64,000 nucleotides of DNA from UBA11612 sp963976395 (GTDB taxonomy: Bacteria; Pseudomonadota; Alphaproteobacteria; Rhodospirillales; Rhodospirillaceae), in assembly GCA_963976395.1 (NCBI GenBank), contig CAXBLG010000002.1, positions 1 through 64,000 of the forward strand. The letters run 5' to 3'. The first letter of the stretch is position 1. Every line of letters starts with the position of its first letter. Both the position numbers and the translations under genes were made by a program. Below the pieces are notes generated by a model. That model saw only the letters and a program-made list of their open reading frames with translations, ran no database searches and was not told where the DNA came from. Below, in pieces: positions 50,926-59,148 of the stretch.

Positions 50926-52062
50926 ATGCCCAACGAGCAGATTCTCATTACACCCGCTGTGCTACAATGGGCACGAGAGCGCGCCGGATTCTCACTTGAA
51001 GAAGCTAAGAATCATTTTAAGAAAATTGAGAGCTGGGAAGCAGGAGAGGCTTATCCTACCTATCCGCAATTAGAGCAGCTTTCAGAAAAGTTCAAAATTC
51101 CGATCGCTGTATTCTTTTTTCCGGCACCACCTGACATCCCATCAGTGCAAGAGACTTTTCGAACACTGCCAGAGGCAGAGTTCGCAGCTATGCCTCGAAA
51201 TCTTCGGTATCTACTCAGAAAGGCGAAGGCATTTCAGCTAAATTTGTCTGAACTTTGTGGAGGGAGAAATCCTTCACAAAACACAATTATACACGAATTT
51301 GATCTTGATGCAGACACGAACGCTATTGAGCTCGCTCAATGGACAAGGCGACAAATAGGCATCTCATTAGAGGTTCAAATTGCGTGGCCAGATGACGACT
51401 CAGCATTAAAAAATTGGCGTAGCGCCTTGTTAAATGCTGGTGTGTTTGTATTTAAGGATCCGTTTAAGGCTGGAAATTATTCGGGCTTTTGCCTCTATGA
51501 TGATGAGTTTCCAATTGTCTATGTGAACAGCAGTTCATCAAAGACACGACAAATTTTTACTCTGTTCCACGAATTGGCTCATCTCCTTTTTCACACGAGC
51601 GGCATAGACACCTCTGGAGACGAGTATATCGAAACCCTTGGCGGAGAAGCTAAAAAGATCGAGGTGCTATGCAATCGATTTGCCGCGGAATTCTTATTGC
51701 CTGACGAACAATTCGAACGCGAAATCGAAGGACAGGTAGTAAGTGAGGGGTTGGCTGAAGAAATTGCTTCAAAGTTTCACATAAGTCGCGAACAGGTGTT
51801 CCGAAAGTTTTTGGATAGAGGTTTAATAGGCGAAGCAGTCTATCGAGAAGCTGCCGTTCGCTGGACCTCACAGATGCGACCTGGTGGAGGTGGTGATCAC
51901 TATTGGAATAAAATTAGCTACCTTGGCCGCGACTATATTAATTTGGCCCTTAGCCAATTTCATCAAAACAAAATCAACGAAACTCAACTAGCAGAGTACT
52001 TGGATACCAAACCCAAGAACGTGAGCACTTTGGAGGAGTATTTCTCCAGGGGGGCTGCATGA
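50926..52062 (+). CDS. XRE-HTH plus ImmA/IrrE metallopeptidase
   Basis: The 378-residue protein has an N-terminal helix-turn-helix (VLQWARERAGFSLEEA, residues ~12-27, ending WEAGEAYPTYPQL), the linker typical of this group (PIAVFFFPAPPD), and the zinc-peptidase motif LFHELAHLLFH (HExxH, near residue 208) with a downstream Glu segment (CNRFAAEFLLP). These HTH-protease fusions regulate mobile elements and toxin genes by cleaving a repressor. It overlaps the DUF4411 gene in ATGA. ATG at 50926 starts the HTH-containing frame; a -10-like TATACT lies at 50863. Confidence 0.87.
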   Translation: MPNEQILITPAVLQWARERAGFSLEEAKNHFKKIESWEAGEAYPTYPQLEQLSEKFKIPIAVFFFPAPPDIPSVQETFRTLPEAEFAAMPRNLRYLLRKAKAFQLNLSELCGGRNPSQNTIIHEFDLDADTNAIELAQWTRRQIGISLEVQIAWPDDDSALKNWRSALLNAGVFVFKDPFKAGNYSGFCLYDDEFPIVYVNSSSSKTRQIFTLFHELAHLLFHTSGIDTSGDEYIETLGGEAKKIEVLCNRFAAEFLLPDEQFEREIEGQVVSEGLAEEIASKFHISREQVFRKFLDRGLIGEAVYREAAVRWTSQMRPGGGGDHYWNKISYLGRDYINLALSQFHQNKINETQLAEYLDTKPKNVSTLEEYFSRGAA

Positions 52063-52529
52063 GCTACGCGTTTGACACCTCTGCGCTCTCAGCGCTTCAT
52101 AGGAATTATTATCGGAGAAGATTTCCAACCCTGTGGGAACACTTCGACAACTTGGTAGCAAATGCTGAGATTGTGTCCACACGAGAAGTTTTACGCGAAA
52201 TTGAGGATTCTCCCCTCGAGAATTTGCGAGAATGGTCCGTCAACAATAAAGAGCTGTTTGCAATTCCTTCTGCGGCTGAAGGTGCATTCGTATCAGAAAT
52301 TTATCGGGTTGAACATTTTCAACAAAACATCGAGAAACAAAAATTGCTGAAGGGTGGTAAAAATGCCGACCCATTTATTATTGCAAGGGCGCAAGTTAGC
52401 GAACACGCTGTTGTAACTATGGAATTGTTCAAGGCGGGAGCAAGTAAGATACCTAACATATGCCGTCATTTTGAAATTCCTTGCCTAACTCTCGAAGGGT
52501 TTATGGAAAAGGAAGAGTGGCAGTTTTAG
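52059..52529 (+). CDS. DUF4411 (PIN-like) protein
   Basis: The 156-residue protein starts MSYAFDTSALSALHRNYY, with the first PIN-type acidic residue at Asp6, and has STREVLREIED and KNADPFIIARAQ with further acidic residues expected of a metal-dependent nuclease. DUF4411 genes are often found next to XRE-ImmA/IrrE genes, and the ATGA overlap here shows the same pairing. A toxin-antitoxin-like or phage-defence role is likely but not shown. Confidence 0.83.
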   Translation: MSYAFDTSALSALHRNYYRRRFPTLWEHFDNLVANAEIVSTREVLREIEDSPLENLREWSVNNKELFAIPSAAEGAFVSEIYRVEHFQQNIEKQKLLKGGKNADPFIIARAQVSEHAVVTMELFKAGASKIPNICRHFEIPCLTLEGFMEKEEWQF

Positions 52530-52553
52530 GCAAATGGATTGGTGACATTGTAA

Positions 52554-53165
52554 TTAGTAGTCTTCCTCCAAATAGAGATTCTTCATTTCACAAAACTTCA
52601 AGATTGGAATCAAAATTTTCTCCTGAAATACTTCGATGAACTCTCGAAGCTCAAACCCAATCACCTCATTTCGGTCTGACTTAACTACAACTAGGGGGTC
52701 AAAATTTCGGCTCATGGCGGGAGAATAATCTGCCAATATCGCTATTAATCCCTCGCTGGTTGATGGATTTTTTCTTAGAATTTCAGCTTGCAAACCGGTT
52801 CTTATGATTTCGATGTCTTTGTGATGTATCAATACGTCGATGATGCGAATTATCTGAAATCCGAGAGGCGTCGACTTTGCTATTGGAGACAAGCGAACGC
52901 CAGAAAACCCACGTTTGGTGCAAGTATTTTCTATAAGCCGTCGTGCATGAAGCGCGAAAATCACAAGCTGATCAAGTGCGAGTCTTCCTTGGTATTCGCT
53001 TATCGGTCCGTCTGATTTCGGCTCTTTCCCGGTTGCGAACGAATACAGCCATGCGCAGGAGGAGGCAACCTGTCCATACGCAGCACGTATTACCTGCTCG
53101 GATCTACCTTTGGTGCGATGACGAGGCCAATTCTGAAGAGCCTCCATGCGGTCTTTACGCTTCAT
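52554..53165 (-). CDS. Unknown protein of the AT-rich island
   Basis: I do not recognise a family. The 203-residue protein is mainly helical and basic at its start (MKRKDRMEALQNWPRHRTKG), with LALDQLVIFALHARRLIENT near residue 65 and a Glu-rich C-terminal helix (REFIEVFQEKILIPILKF). No membrane segment or known catalytic motif. It is convergent with the DUF4411 gene, 24 bases away, and shares its low GC, so it came with the island. Confidence 0.55.
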   Translation of the reverse strand: MKRKDRMEALQNWPRHRTKGRSEQVIRAAYGQVASSCAWLYSFATGKEPKSDGPISEYQGRLALDQLVIFALHARRLIENTCTKRGFSGVRLSPIAKSTPLGFQIIRIIDVLIHHKDIEIIRTGLQAEILRKNPSTSEGLIAILADYSPAMSRNFDPLVVVKSDRNEVIGFELREFIEVFQEKILIPILKFCEMKNLYLEEDY

Positions 53166-53192
53166 TGGCTAAAATCCGTCTGCGAGAATCGA

Positions 53193-55520
53193 CTAGAAGT
53201 CAACCTTCATCACCTGCGCATCTATCACCGCCAGCGCGGCCAAATTCACCAACCCGCGCGCGGTCACGCTCGGCGTTGTGATGTGCGCCGGTTTGGCAAT
53301 GCCCAGCAAGATCGGCCCCACATGCAGCGCGCCCGCAAGGCCGCGCACCAGTTTGAACGCGCCGTTGGCCGCTTCCAAATTGGGCATTACCAATAAATTG
53401 GCCGCGCCCTGAAGGCGCGAGCTGGGGAACACCCGCGCGCGCAACTCCGGGTCAAGCGCCAGGTCGGGCTGCATCTCGCCTTCCACTTCCAGCTCCGGCA
53501 CATCGCGCATCAAAATTTGCAACGCCTCGCGCATTTTTATCGCCGAGGGCGAGCGCCGCGCGCCGAAGTTGCTGGCCGAGATCAGCGCGACCTTGGGCGT
53601 TATCCCGAAGTCGCCCACCTTGCGCGCCGCGCATTTGGTCAGGTAGGCAATATCGTCGGCGCAGGGGTCCTCGCTAACAAACGTATCGGTGATAAACACC
53701 GGGCCCTTGTCCATCACCAAGAGCGAAAGCGCGCTGGTTTTATGCACGCCGTCGGCCAGGCCCAGCAGGTCGGTCAGATACCGCAGGTGCCACTGATACT
53801 CCCCATACGTGCCGCAAATCATCGCATCGGCATCGCCGCGCGCCACCATCAGCGCGGCAATGGCGGTCGAGTTGGTGCGAATCACCGTCTTCGCCGTTTC
53901 CGGGGCCACGCCCTTGCGCTCCATCAGGCTGTGGTAATGCCGCCAGTACTCGCCGTAGCGCGCATCGTCCTCCGGGTTCACCACCTCGAAGTCCTCGCCG
54001 GGTCTTATTTGCAAGCCTAATTTCCGCGCGCGGTGAGAAATCACCAGGGGGCGGCCCACCAGAATGGGCGTTGCGATCCCCTCTTCCATCATGGCCTGAA
54101 CGGCGAACAGCACCCGCTCGTCCTCGCCTTCGGCGAACGCCACGCGCTTGGGGTTGGCGCGCGCCTTTTCAAATATCGGCTTCATCACAAAAGCCGAGCG
54201 GTACACCAGTTGCTGAAGCCGGTCGGCATAGGCCTCTAAATCGTCAATCGGCCGCGTCGCCACGCCGGTGTCCATCGCCGCTTTGGCAACGGCGGGCGCA
54301 ATCTCGCAGATCAAACGCGGATCGAACGGTTTGGGTATGAGGTACTCCGGCCCAAAGCGCATTTCCTCGCCGCCGTAAGCCGCCGAAACCACAGCCGAGG
54401 TCGCCCCGCGCGCTAAGGCCGCAATCGCCTCGACGCAGGCCACCTTCATTTCCTCGTTGATGGTGGTCGCGCCCACATCCAGCGCGCCCCTGAAAATATA
54501 CGGGAAGCACAAAACGTTGTTCACCTGGTTGGGATAGTCGCTGCGGCCCGTGGCAATCACCGCATCGGGGGCAACTTCTTTGGCCAACTCGGGCAAAATT
54601 TCAGGGGTGGGGTTGGCCAGCGCCATGATGAACGGCGCCTTCGCCATCGTCTTCACCATGTCTTGCGTTAAAATGCCGGGGGCGGACAGGCCGAGAAAAA
54701 CATCTGCGCCCTTAATGGCCTCCGCCAGTGTGCGCGCCTTGGTGTCGGCGGCATACTCCGCCTTCTGGTCGGTCATGTCCTCGGTGCGGCCCTTGAACAC
54801 AACGCCCTTGTGATCGCAGAGCGTCACGTTTTCGCGTTTCAATCCCAGCGCCAGCAGTTGGTTGAGGCAGGCGATTCCGGCCGCGCCGCCGCCGGTCGAG
54901 CACACTTTAACCTTGGCAATGTCCTTGCGCAGAAGTTTAAGGCCGTTGATGACGGCGGCGGCCACCACAATGGCGGTGCCGTGCTGGTCGTCGTGAAACA
55001 CCGGAATGTTCATGCGTTCGCGCAGCGCGCTCTCGACGATGAAGCAATCGGGCGCCTTGATGTCTTCCAGATTGATCGCGCCGAAGGTCGGCTCCAGGGC
55101 TGCGATCACCTCCACCAGCTTGTGCGGGTCTTGCTCGGCAATCTCGATGTCGAACACATCCACACCGGCGAACTTTTTAAACAGCACCGCCTTGCCTTCC
55201 ATCACCGGCTTGGCCGCCAGCGGACCGATCGCGCCAAGGCCCAGCACCGCCGTGCCGTTGGTGACCACCGCCACCAGGTTCGCGCGGCTGGTGACGGTCG
55301 CGGCCTCGTTCGGGTCTTCGACAATCGCCTCGCAGGCCGCGGCAACGCCCGGCGAATAGGCCAGCGCCAGGTCGCGCTGATTGGCCAGCTGCTTTGTCGG
55401 CGTCACCGATATTTTTCCGGGCGTCGGAAAGCGGTGATAATGCAGCGCGGCGGCTTTTAAATCGGCCGAGGCATTGCGCGATGTTTCGTCTTTATCTTTA
55501 GGCGTTCCCGAATCCGGCAT
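53193..55520 (-). CDS. maeB: NADP-type malic enzyme fused to phosphotransacetylase-like domain
   Basis: The 775-residue protein has a malic enzyme half (residues ~1-430: ALHYHRFPTPGKISVTPTK, then LAYSPGVAAACEAI, FHDDQHGTAIVVAAAV and STGGGAAGIACLNQLL for the nucleotide) and a phosphotransacetylase-type half (~440-770: AFAEGEDERVLFAVQ, NSTAIAALMVARGDADAMICG). This MaeB architecture is common in proteobacteria. It decarboxylates malate to pyruvate with NAD(P); the second half usually binds acetyl-CoA as a regulator. It is divergent from nothing nearby and probably a single-gene unit. Confidence 0.93.
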   Translation of the reverse strand: MPDSGTPKDKDETSRNASADLKAAALHYHRFPTPGKISVTPTKQLANQRDLALAYSPGVAAACEAIVEDPNEAATVTSRANLVAVVTNGTAVLGLGAIGPLAAKPVMEGKAVLFKKFAGVDVFDIEIAEQDPHKLVEVIAALEPTFGAINLEDIKAPDCFIVESALRERMNIPVFHDDQHGTAIVVAAAVINGLKLLRKDIAKVKVCSTGGGAAGIACLNQLLALGLKRENVTLCDHKGVVFKGRTEDMTDQKAEYAADTKARTLAEAIKGADVFLGLSAPGILTQDMVKTMAKAPFIMALANPTPEILPELAKEVAPDAVIATGRSDYPNQVNNVLCFPYIFRGALDVGATTINEEMKVACVEAIAALARGATSAVVSAAYGGEEMRFGPEYLIPKPFDPRLICEIAPAVAKAAMDTGVATRPIDDLEAYADRLQQLVYRSAFVMKPIFEKARANPKRVAFAEGEDERVLFAVQAMMEEGIATPILVGRPLVISHRARKLGLQIRPGEDFEVVNPEDDARYGEYWRHYHSLMERKGVAPETAKTVIRTNSTAIAALMVARGDADAMICGTYGEYQWHLRYLTDLLGLADGVHKTSALSLLVMDKGPVFITDTFVSEDPCADDIAYLTKCAARKVGDFGITPKVALISASNFGARRSPSAIKMREALQILMRDVPELEVEGEMQPDLALDPELRARVFPSSRLQGAANLLVMPNLEAANGAFKLVRGLAGALHVGPILLGIAKPAHITTPSVTARGLVNLAALAVIDAQVMKVDF

Positions 55521-55581
55521 GTGACGTTCCCCATTCTGCCCGCCACGTTATCACGGCGAACCGTCTTTGATCTTTTATAGG

Positions 55582-55635
55582 GTCATGCTTGCCCAAAGGG
55601 CGAGCATCCAGAGGTTTCTGTTTTCTCTTTTTATA
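55582..55635. repeat. Palindromic intergenic repeat, half copy overlapping the mutY stop
   Basis: GTCATGCTTGCCCAAAGGGC and GAGCATCCAGAGG form a 10-base stem (one G-U) with an AAA loop, followed by TTTCTGTTTTCTCTTTTTATA. The layout (GTCAT, stem, ATCCAG, TTTCTG, TTTTTATA) matches the left part of the element at 48516. The final TTA of the element is the stop codon of mutY. Confidence 0.6.
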
Positions 55636-56767
55636 GGCCCGTCTCTTTTATCGCGTGCTCGGCCACCTTGCGCATCAGGCTCGGCAGTCCGGCCGCGCCG
55701 ATTTTATCCACCGGGGTCCAGATCGCCTCAGGACCATCTAGCTGCCTGGCCTGGGCCGAAGTCAAATTCGCACTGACCACGGTCAATTCCAGATGAAAAT
55801 GCGTAAAAGTATGCGAAATTATGCCTGGAATCTGTTTCCAGCGTAGTTTTTGGGGAATTTTACGCGCAAAATCCGCATTTGAGAGCGCAAAAGGCGCATT
55901 TTGGCGCGCAAAAGCGGTGTTTTGGGGCACCACGGCGGCCTTAGAGTCCCAGTTTGAGCACGGAATTTCCGTCATTCCGCCAAGTAAACCGCGGTTTGGA
56001 CGCCGCCGCAGCAGCACACAACCATCACTTCTGACCATCCAGAAGGCCTGCCCGGCGCGCACCGGACGCGCGGTTTTCGGCAGTTTGCGGGGCAGAGTTT
56101 CCGCGATTCCGGCGGCCAGACCCGCGCAATTCCTGGCCCACGGGCAAAGGTCGCAGCGCGGCGATTTGGGCGTACAAATCGTCGCCCCGAGGTCCATAAC
56201 CGCCTGGGCGTAGTCCCCCGCGCGCACTTTTGGCGTTAAATCCGCTGCCAATTCCGTCAGTTTTGGCTTCGATTTGGGCAGCGGAGCCGTGACCTTGAAC
56301 ACCCTGGCCATTACCCGCTCGACGTTGCCGTCCACCACAACCGCGCGCTTCTGGAAGGCAATCGCGGTGATCGCAGCGGCCGTATACGGCCCTATCCCAG
56401 GCAAAGTGCGCAGTTCCGCCTCGGTTTTAGGAAACACCCCGCCCAGCTCGCGGGCCACCACGCCCGCGCATTTGTGCAAGTTGCGCGCCCGGGCGTAATA
56501 GCCAAGCCCCGCCCAGGCGGCCATGACCGTCTCGACCTTGGCCGCCGCCAGTTTTTCCACGCTCGGCCAGCGTTTCAGGAACGCCTCGAAGTACGGCTTC
56601 ACCGCCGTCACGGTGGTTTGCTGCAACATGATTTCGGACAGCCACACCGCATACGGGTCCGCCGTTTTTCCAGGCGGGCTGCGCCACGGCAAGCGCCGCC
56701 GGTGCTTGTCGTACCAGGCCAGCAGCGCGGCGGCTTTTGGTTTGAGGGCGGATTTCTCGCGCGGCAT
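55631..56767 (-). CDS. mutY: A/G-specific adenine glycosylase MutY
   Basis: The 378-residue protein has WYDKHRRRLPWR, IMLQQTTVTAVKPYFE, the helix-hairpin-helix LPGIGPYTAAAI and the catalytic Asp in VVDGNVERVMARV (near residue 147). The iron-sulfur cysteines follow as C-x6-C-x2-C-x5-C (CTPKSPRCDLCPWARNC). A C-terminal NUDIX-like domain ends SHTFTHFHLELTV. It removes adenine paired with 8-oxoguanine. Three 7-residue repeats (NTAFARQ, NAPFALS, NADFARK) are inserted in the C-terminal domain. Divergent from the DUF721 gene. Confidence 0.93.
   Translation of the reverse strand: MPREKSALKPKAAALLAWYDKHRRRLPWRSPPGKTADPYAVWLSEIMLQQTTVTAVKPYFEAFLKRWPSVEKLAAAKVETVMAAWAGLGYYARARNLHKCAGVVARELGGVFPKTEAELRTLPGIGPYTAAAITAIAFQKRAVVVDGNVERVMARVFKVTAPLPKSKPKLTELAADLTPKVRAGDYAQAVMDLGATICTPKSPRCDLCPWARNCAGLAAGIAETLPRKLPKTARPVRAGQAFWMVRSDGCVLLRRRPNRGLLGGMTEIPCSNWDSKAAVVPQNTAFARQNAPFALSNADFARKIPQKLRWKQIPGIISHTFTHFHLELTVVSANLTSAQARQLDGPEAIWTPVDKIGAAGLPSLMRKVAEHAIKETGL
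55859..55921 (-). repeat. Three 21-bp repeats inside mutY
   Basis: Units at 55901-55921, 55880-55900 and 55859-55879 encode NTAFARQ, NAPFALS and NADFARK. They preserve the frame and all carry N-x-x-F-A, so this is an expanded in-frame minisatellite in the C-terminal domain. Confidence 0.8.
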
Positions 56768-56923
56768 GTTACTTTATAACGTTGGGAAAACGTCTGGCAT
56801 TTTGACCACAGTGCGCAGGCTTTTGTGCCGATTCAAGAGGTTACAACCAACTGGCGCTTGCGGACGTTTGCCCGCTAGAGCATCCTGGGTGCATAAATTT
56901 TGCGCGTTACGATGGTATCGTCC

Positions 56924-57424
56924 ATGGCCCAACCCAAACTGACAGCCGCCGATCACGGTAAGCGCCTTGCGCGCGGCCCCATCACCATCGGCGCGCTGAC
57001 CGAGCGCGTCGCCAAGCCAGCCCTTGGAAAGCGCGGCTTTGCCGGCGGCGAAATTCTCAAGCGCTGGTCCGAGATTGTCGGCGACGACCTCGCCACTTTT
57101 GCCGTCCCGCTTGAAGTGAAATTTCCGCGCGGAAAAAATGCAGGAGCCACCTTGCTGCTGCGCATCGCCAGCGGTGCGGCGGCGGCCATGCTTCAACTTA
57201 AAACCCCGCTGATCCTCGAGCGCGTGAACGGCTTTTTCGGCTATCAGGCCATCGACAAAGTCCAGGCCGCGCAAGGACCGCTGCCGCGCGCCAAAAAACC
57301 GCCGATGCCCTTGAAACCCGCGGCTCCCAGCCCGTCCACGGTGGCCGAGGCCCTCGAGCGTTTAGGCGAAGCTGTGCAACAACGCTCGGCCGCAGGCGTT
57401 AATGTGACCTACAGGTTTAGGTGA
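56924..57424 (+). CDS. DUF721 domain (DciA-like) protein
   Basis: ATG at 56924 gives MAQPKLTAADHGKRL; the frame could begin at 56900. The 166-residue protein has FAGGEILKRWSEIVGDDLATFAVPLEVKFPRGK, the DUF721 pattern with the W-x-x-I-V-G segment, followed by an unstructured Pro-rich tail. DUF721/DciA proteins load the replicative helicase in most bacteria. The mutY-DUF721-DsbA-smc arrangement is common in alphaproteobacteria. It is seven bases from the MipA gene. Confidence 0.83.
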   Translation: MAQPKLTAADHGKRLARGPITIGALTERVAKPALGKRGFAGGEILKRWSEIVGDDLATFAVPLEVKFPRGKNAGATLLLRIASGAAAAMLQLKTPLILERVNGFFGYQAIDKVQAAQGPLPRAKKPPMPLKPAAPSPSTVAEALERLGEAVQQRSAAGVNVTYRFR

Positions 57425-57431
57425 GTCGAAC

Positions 57432-58301
57432 ATGAAAACAATCCGCGTTACCGCCGCCGCTCTTGTTTTAGGCTGTACCGCAGCCGCGATGCCCGGCTCC
57501 GTCCGTGCACAGAGCTTTGATCAACTCGCCAGTTCCATCACCGAAAGTTTTCAAGACGCCATCGATCTATTACCGCGCGATGTGACCTCTATCCGTATTG
57601 GCGCCGGTCCGGCGGTCCTGCCCGTATACCTGGGCGATGACCGCTACAAAATCCGCGCCGTTCCCGTGATCTCGTTCCGCTACCGCGATCTGTTTGAAAT
57701 CGACAATAATGAATTGAAAATCACCGGGCTCAGCAAACTGGTGAACGCGCGGGCCAGTGTCGGCGAAGGTCGGCTGCGCTTCGGGCCACTGGTCAGCGTC
57801 GACTTCGGCCGCAAAGCAAAGCGCAGCAACGATCTCACCGGACTTGGCAATGTCGGCACCAGTATCGAGCTTGGCGCTTTTCTCGGTTATTCCGTAGGCC
57901 CGGTGCGCGTCAGCATCCGTGCCCGTCATGATGTCGCCGGAGGACATTCCGGCGCGCTGGCGAAAGGCAATCTGTCGCTTGCCATTTACCGCGATAAAAA
58001 ACTGGCGGTTGGATCGACCCTCTCCACGACCTGGGCATCGTCTAATTATATGAACGCATACTTTGGTGTGGACGCCGGCCAGTCGGCGGGATCGGGTTTA
58101 CCGGTCTATCAGCCCGGCTCAGGCATCCGCGACGTCGCCTTTGGTGTCAGCAGCAATTACCTTATCAGCGAACACTTCAGTGTGATCTCCAACATCAGGT
58201 ATTCCAGCTTGCTCGGCGGCGCCAAGAACAGCCCGCTGGTCCAACAGCGCGGATCGGCCAACCAGGTCAGTTTCAGCACATACGTCATATATTCCTTCTA
58301 A
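57432..58301 (+). CDS. MipA/OmpV-family outer membrane protein
   Basis: A 289-residue protein with a signal peptide (VTAAALVLGCTAAAMPGSVRAQ) and a beta-barrel body typical of MipA/OmpV: IRIGAGPAVLPVYLGDDRYKIR, RARHDVAGGHSGALAKG and a C-terminal aromatic Phe (VSFSTYVIYSF) needed for outer-membrane insertion. These proteins are scaffolds for murein enzymes or small pores. It follows the DUF721 gene by seven bases, an unusual insertion into the conserved DUF721-DsbA order. Confidence 0.85.
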   Translation: MKTIRVTAAALVLGCTAAAMPGSVRAQSFDQLASSITESFQDAIDLLPRDVTSIRIGAGPAVLPVYLGDDRYKIRAVPVISFRYRDLFEIDNNELKITGLSKLVNARASVGEGRLRFGPLVSVDFGRKAKRSNDLTGLGNVGTSIELGAFLGYSVGPVRVSIRARHDVAGGHSGALAKGNLSLAIYRDKKLAVGSTLSTTWASSNYMNAYFGVDAGQSAGSGLPVYQPGSGIRDVAFGVSSNYLISEHFSVISNIRYSSLLGGAKNSPLVQQRGSANQVSFSTYVIYSF

Positions 58302-58481
58302 GCTGGTTGGTGTTACCAAGTGCCTCTGCCCTATAATCGCCCAAATCCGGGCGCACATCAGAAGACATTGGAATAGCCAAAGCTCTGCCGTTTCGAGCAT
58401 CTATTAAGTGACGGCGAAAGCGGCCGTCCCGGCACCGTGGGGGATGCCGAGCAACACTTCGAGGACTTGCCGGGGATTTGA

Positions 58482-59018
58482 ATGAAACGTTTGCCGATCA
58501 AAGCCGCCTTGATTTTTGGGAGTATCATGGCCGCTGTGTGGGGATTATCCGCCACCGGCGCCGCCGCGCAGGACATTCCAAACGAGGCGACCGAATCTGC
58601 GCCGAAATCACCAAACGATCCGGGATACGTGTTGGAAACCCGGCCGGGCCGGTATGCGCCAGGCGCGAACCAGTGCATTTTCTTCCGCAGACTTTATGAC
58701 TGGAAGCCGTTAAACGATTCCAACCTTATTGTTTGGGCGCCCTCACGGAACAATCCGTATCTTATTCAATTAGTCCGCCGCTGTTCGGCGTTGCGGTTCA
58801 CTCTGTCTCTTGGATTCTACTCACGCGACTCGAACCTCTGTCCCCTTGGCGGTGATGCCGTGATTGTAGACGGCGGCGGTGGCCGGGCAGAGCGATGCGC
58901 CATTGGCGGTATTACCAAGCTAACTGAGGAGTCGCTTCAATCTTTGTTGGATCAGGCCTCTTCTCGCCGCCGCGGGTCTAAAAAAGAGCCGCAAGAAGAC
59001 GACGCCGAAACCGATTAA
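58482..59018 (+). CDS. Secreted DUF6491-like protein
   Basis: The 178-residue protein has a signal peptide (LIFGSIMAAVWGLSATGAAAQ) and a core with NQCIFFRRLYDWKPLNDSNL, LIQLVRRCSALRFTL and RCAIGGITKLTEE. Four spaced cysteines suggest disulfides. The pattern fits DUF6491, an uncharacterised periplasmic family. The tail (SSRRRGSKKEPQEDD) is charged and disordered. ATG at 58482. A small hairpin overlaps its stop codon. Confidence 0.6.
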   Translation: MKRLPIKAALIFGSIMAAVWGLSATGAAAQDIPNEATESAPKSPNDPGYVLETRPGRYAPGANQCIFFRRLYDWKPLNDSNLIVWAPSRNNPYLIQLVRRCSALRFTLSLGFYSRDSNLCPLGGDAVIVDGGGGRAERCAIGGITKLTEESLQSLLDQASSRRRGSKKEPQEDDAETD

Positions 59019-59040
59019 TTCACCCCTAATCGGCGGTTTT
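59011..59040 (+). terminator. Terminator overlapping a stop codon
   Basis: CCGATTA (59011-59017) and TAATCGG (59027-59033) flank a 9-base loop, followed by CGGTTTT. The first arm includes the stop codon of the secreted protein. Confidence 0.6.
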
Positions 59041-59148
59041 CCTAGGCATTTTCGGCCCCACTGCTTCGAGCCCATTTCGATCGTCTAAAAATCTCCACAA
59101 ATGGTACAGATGTTGGTAATGAACCACAGCATCTAGGGAGGACCACCG

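Larger units (their letters stand above)
50764..53192. mobile_element. AT-rich genomic island (no integrase or repeats seen)
   Basis: Base composition drops visibly compared with flanking DNA, codon use shifts to A/T-ending codons, and the three genes inside have no chromosomal-maintenance role. No flanking direct repeats, tRNA or recombinase were found, so the way it was acquired is unknown. Limits are set by the composition change and by the flanking genes. Confidence 0.55.

Noticed and set aside
52554..53165. HEPN-type RNase in the island
   Set aside because: A helical segment with RR and Glu recalled HEPN proteins, but the R-x4-6-H motif is not present in a convincing place.
50764..53192. 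Prophage or transposon
   Set aside because: No integrase, transposase, terminal repeat, structural phage gene or tRNA end was found; only composition and gene content mark it as foreign.
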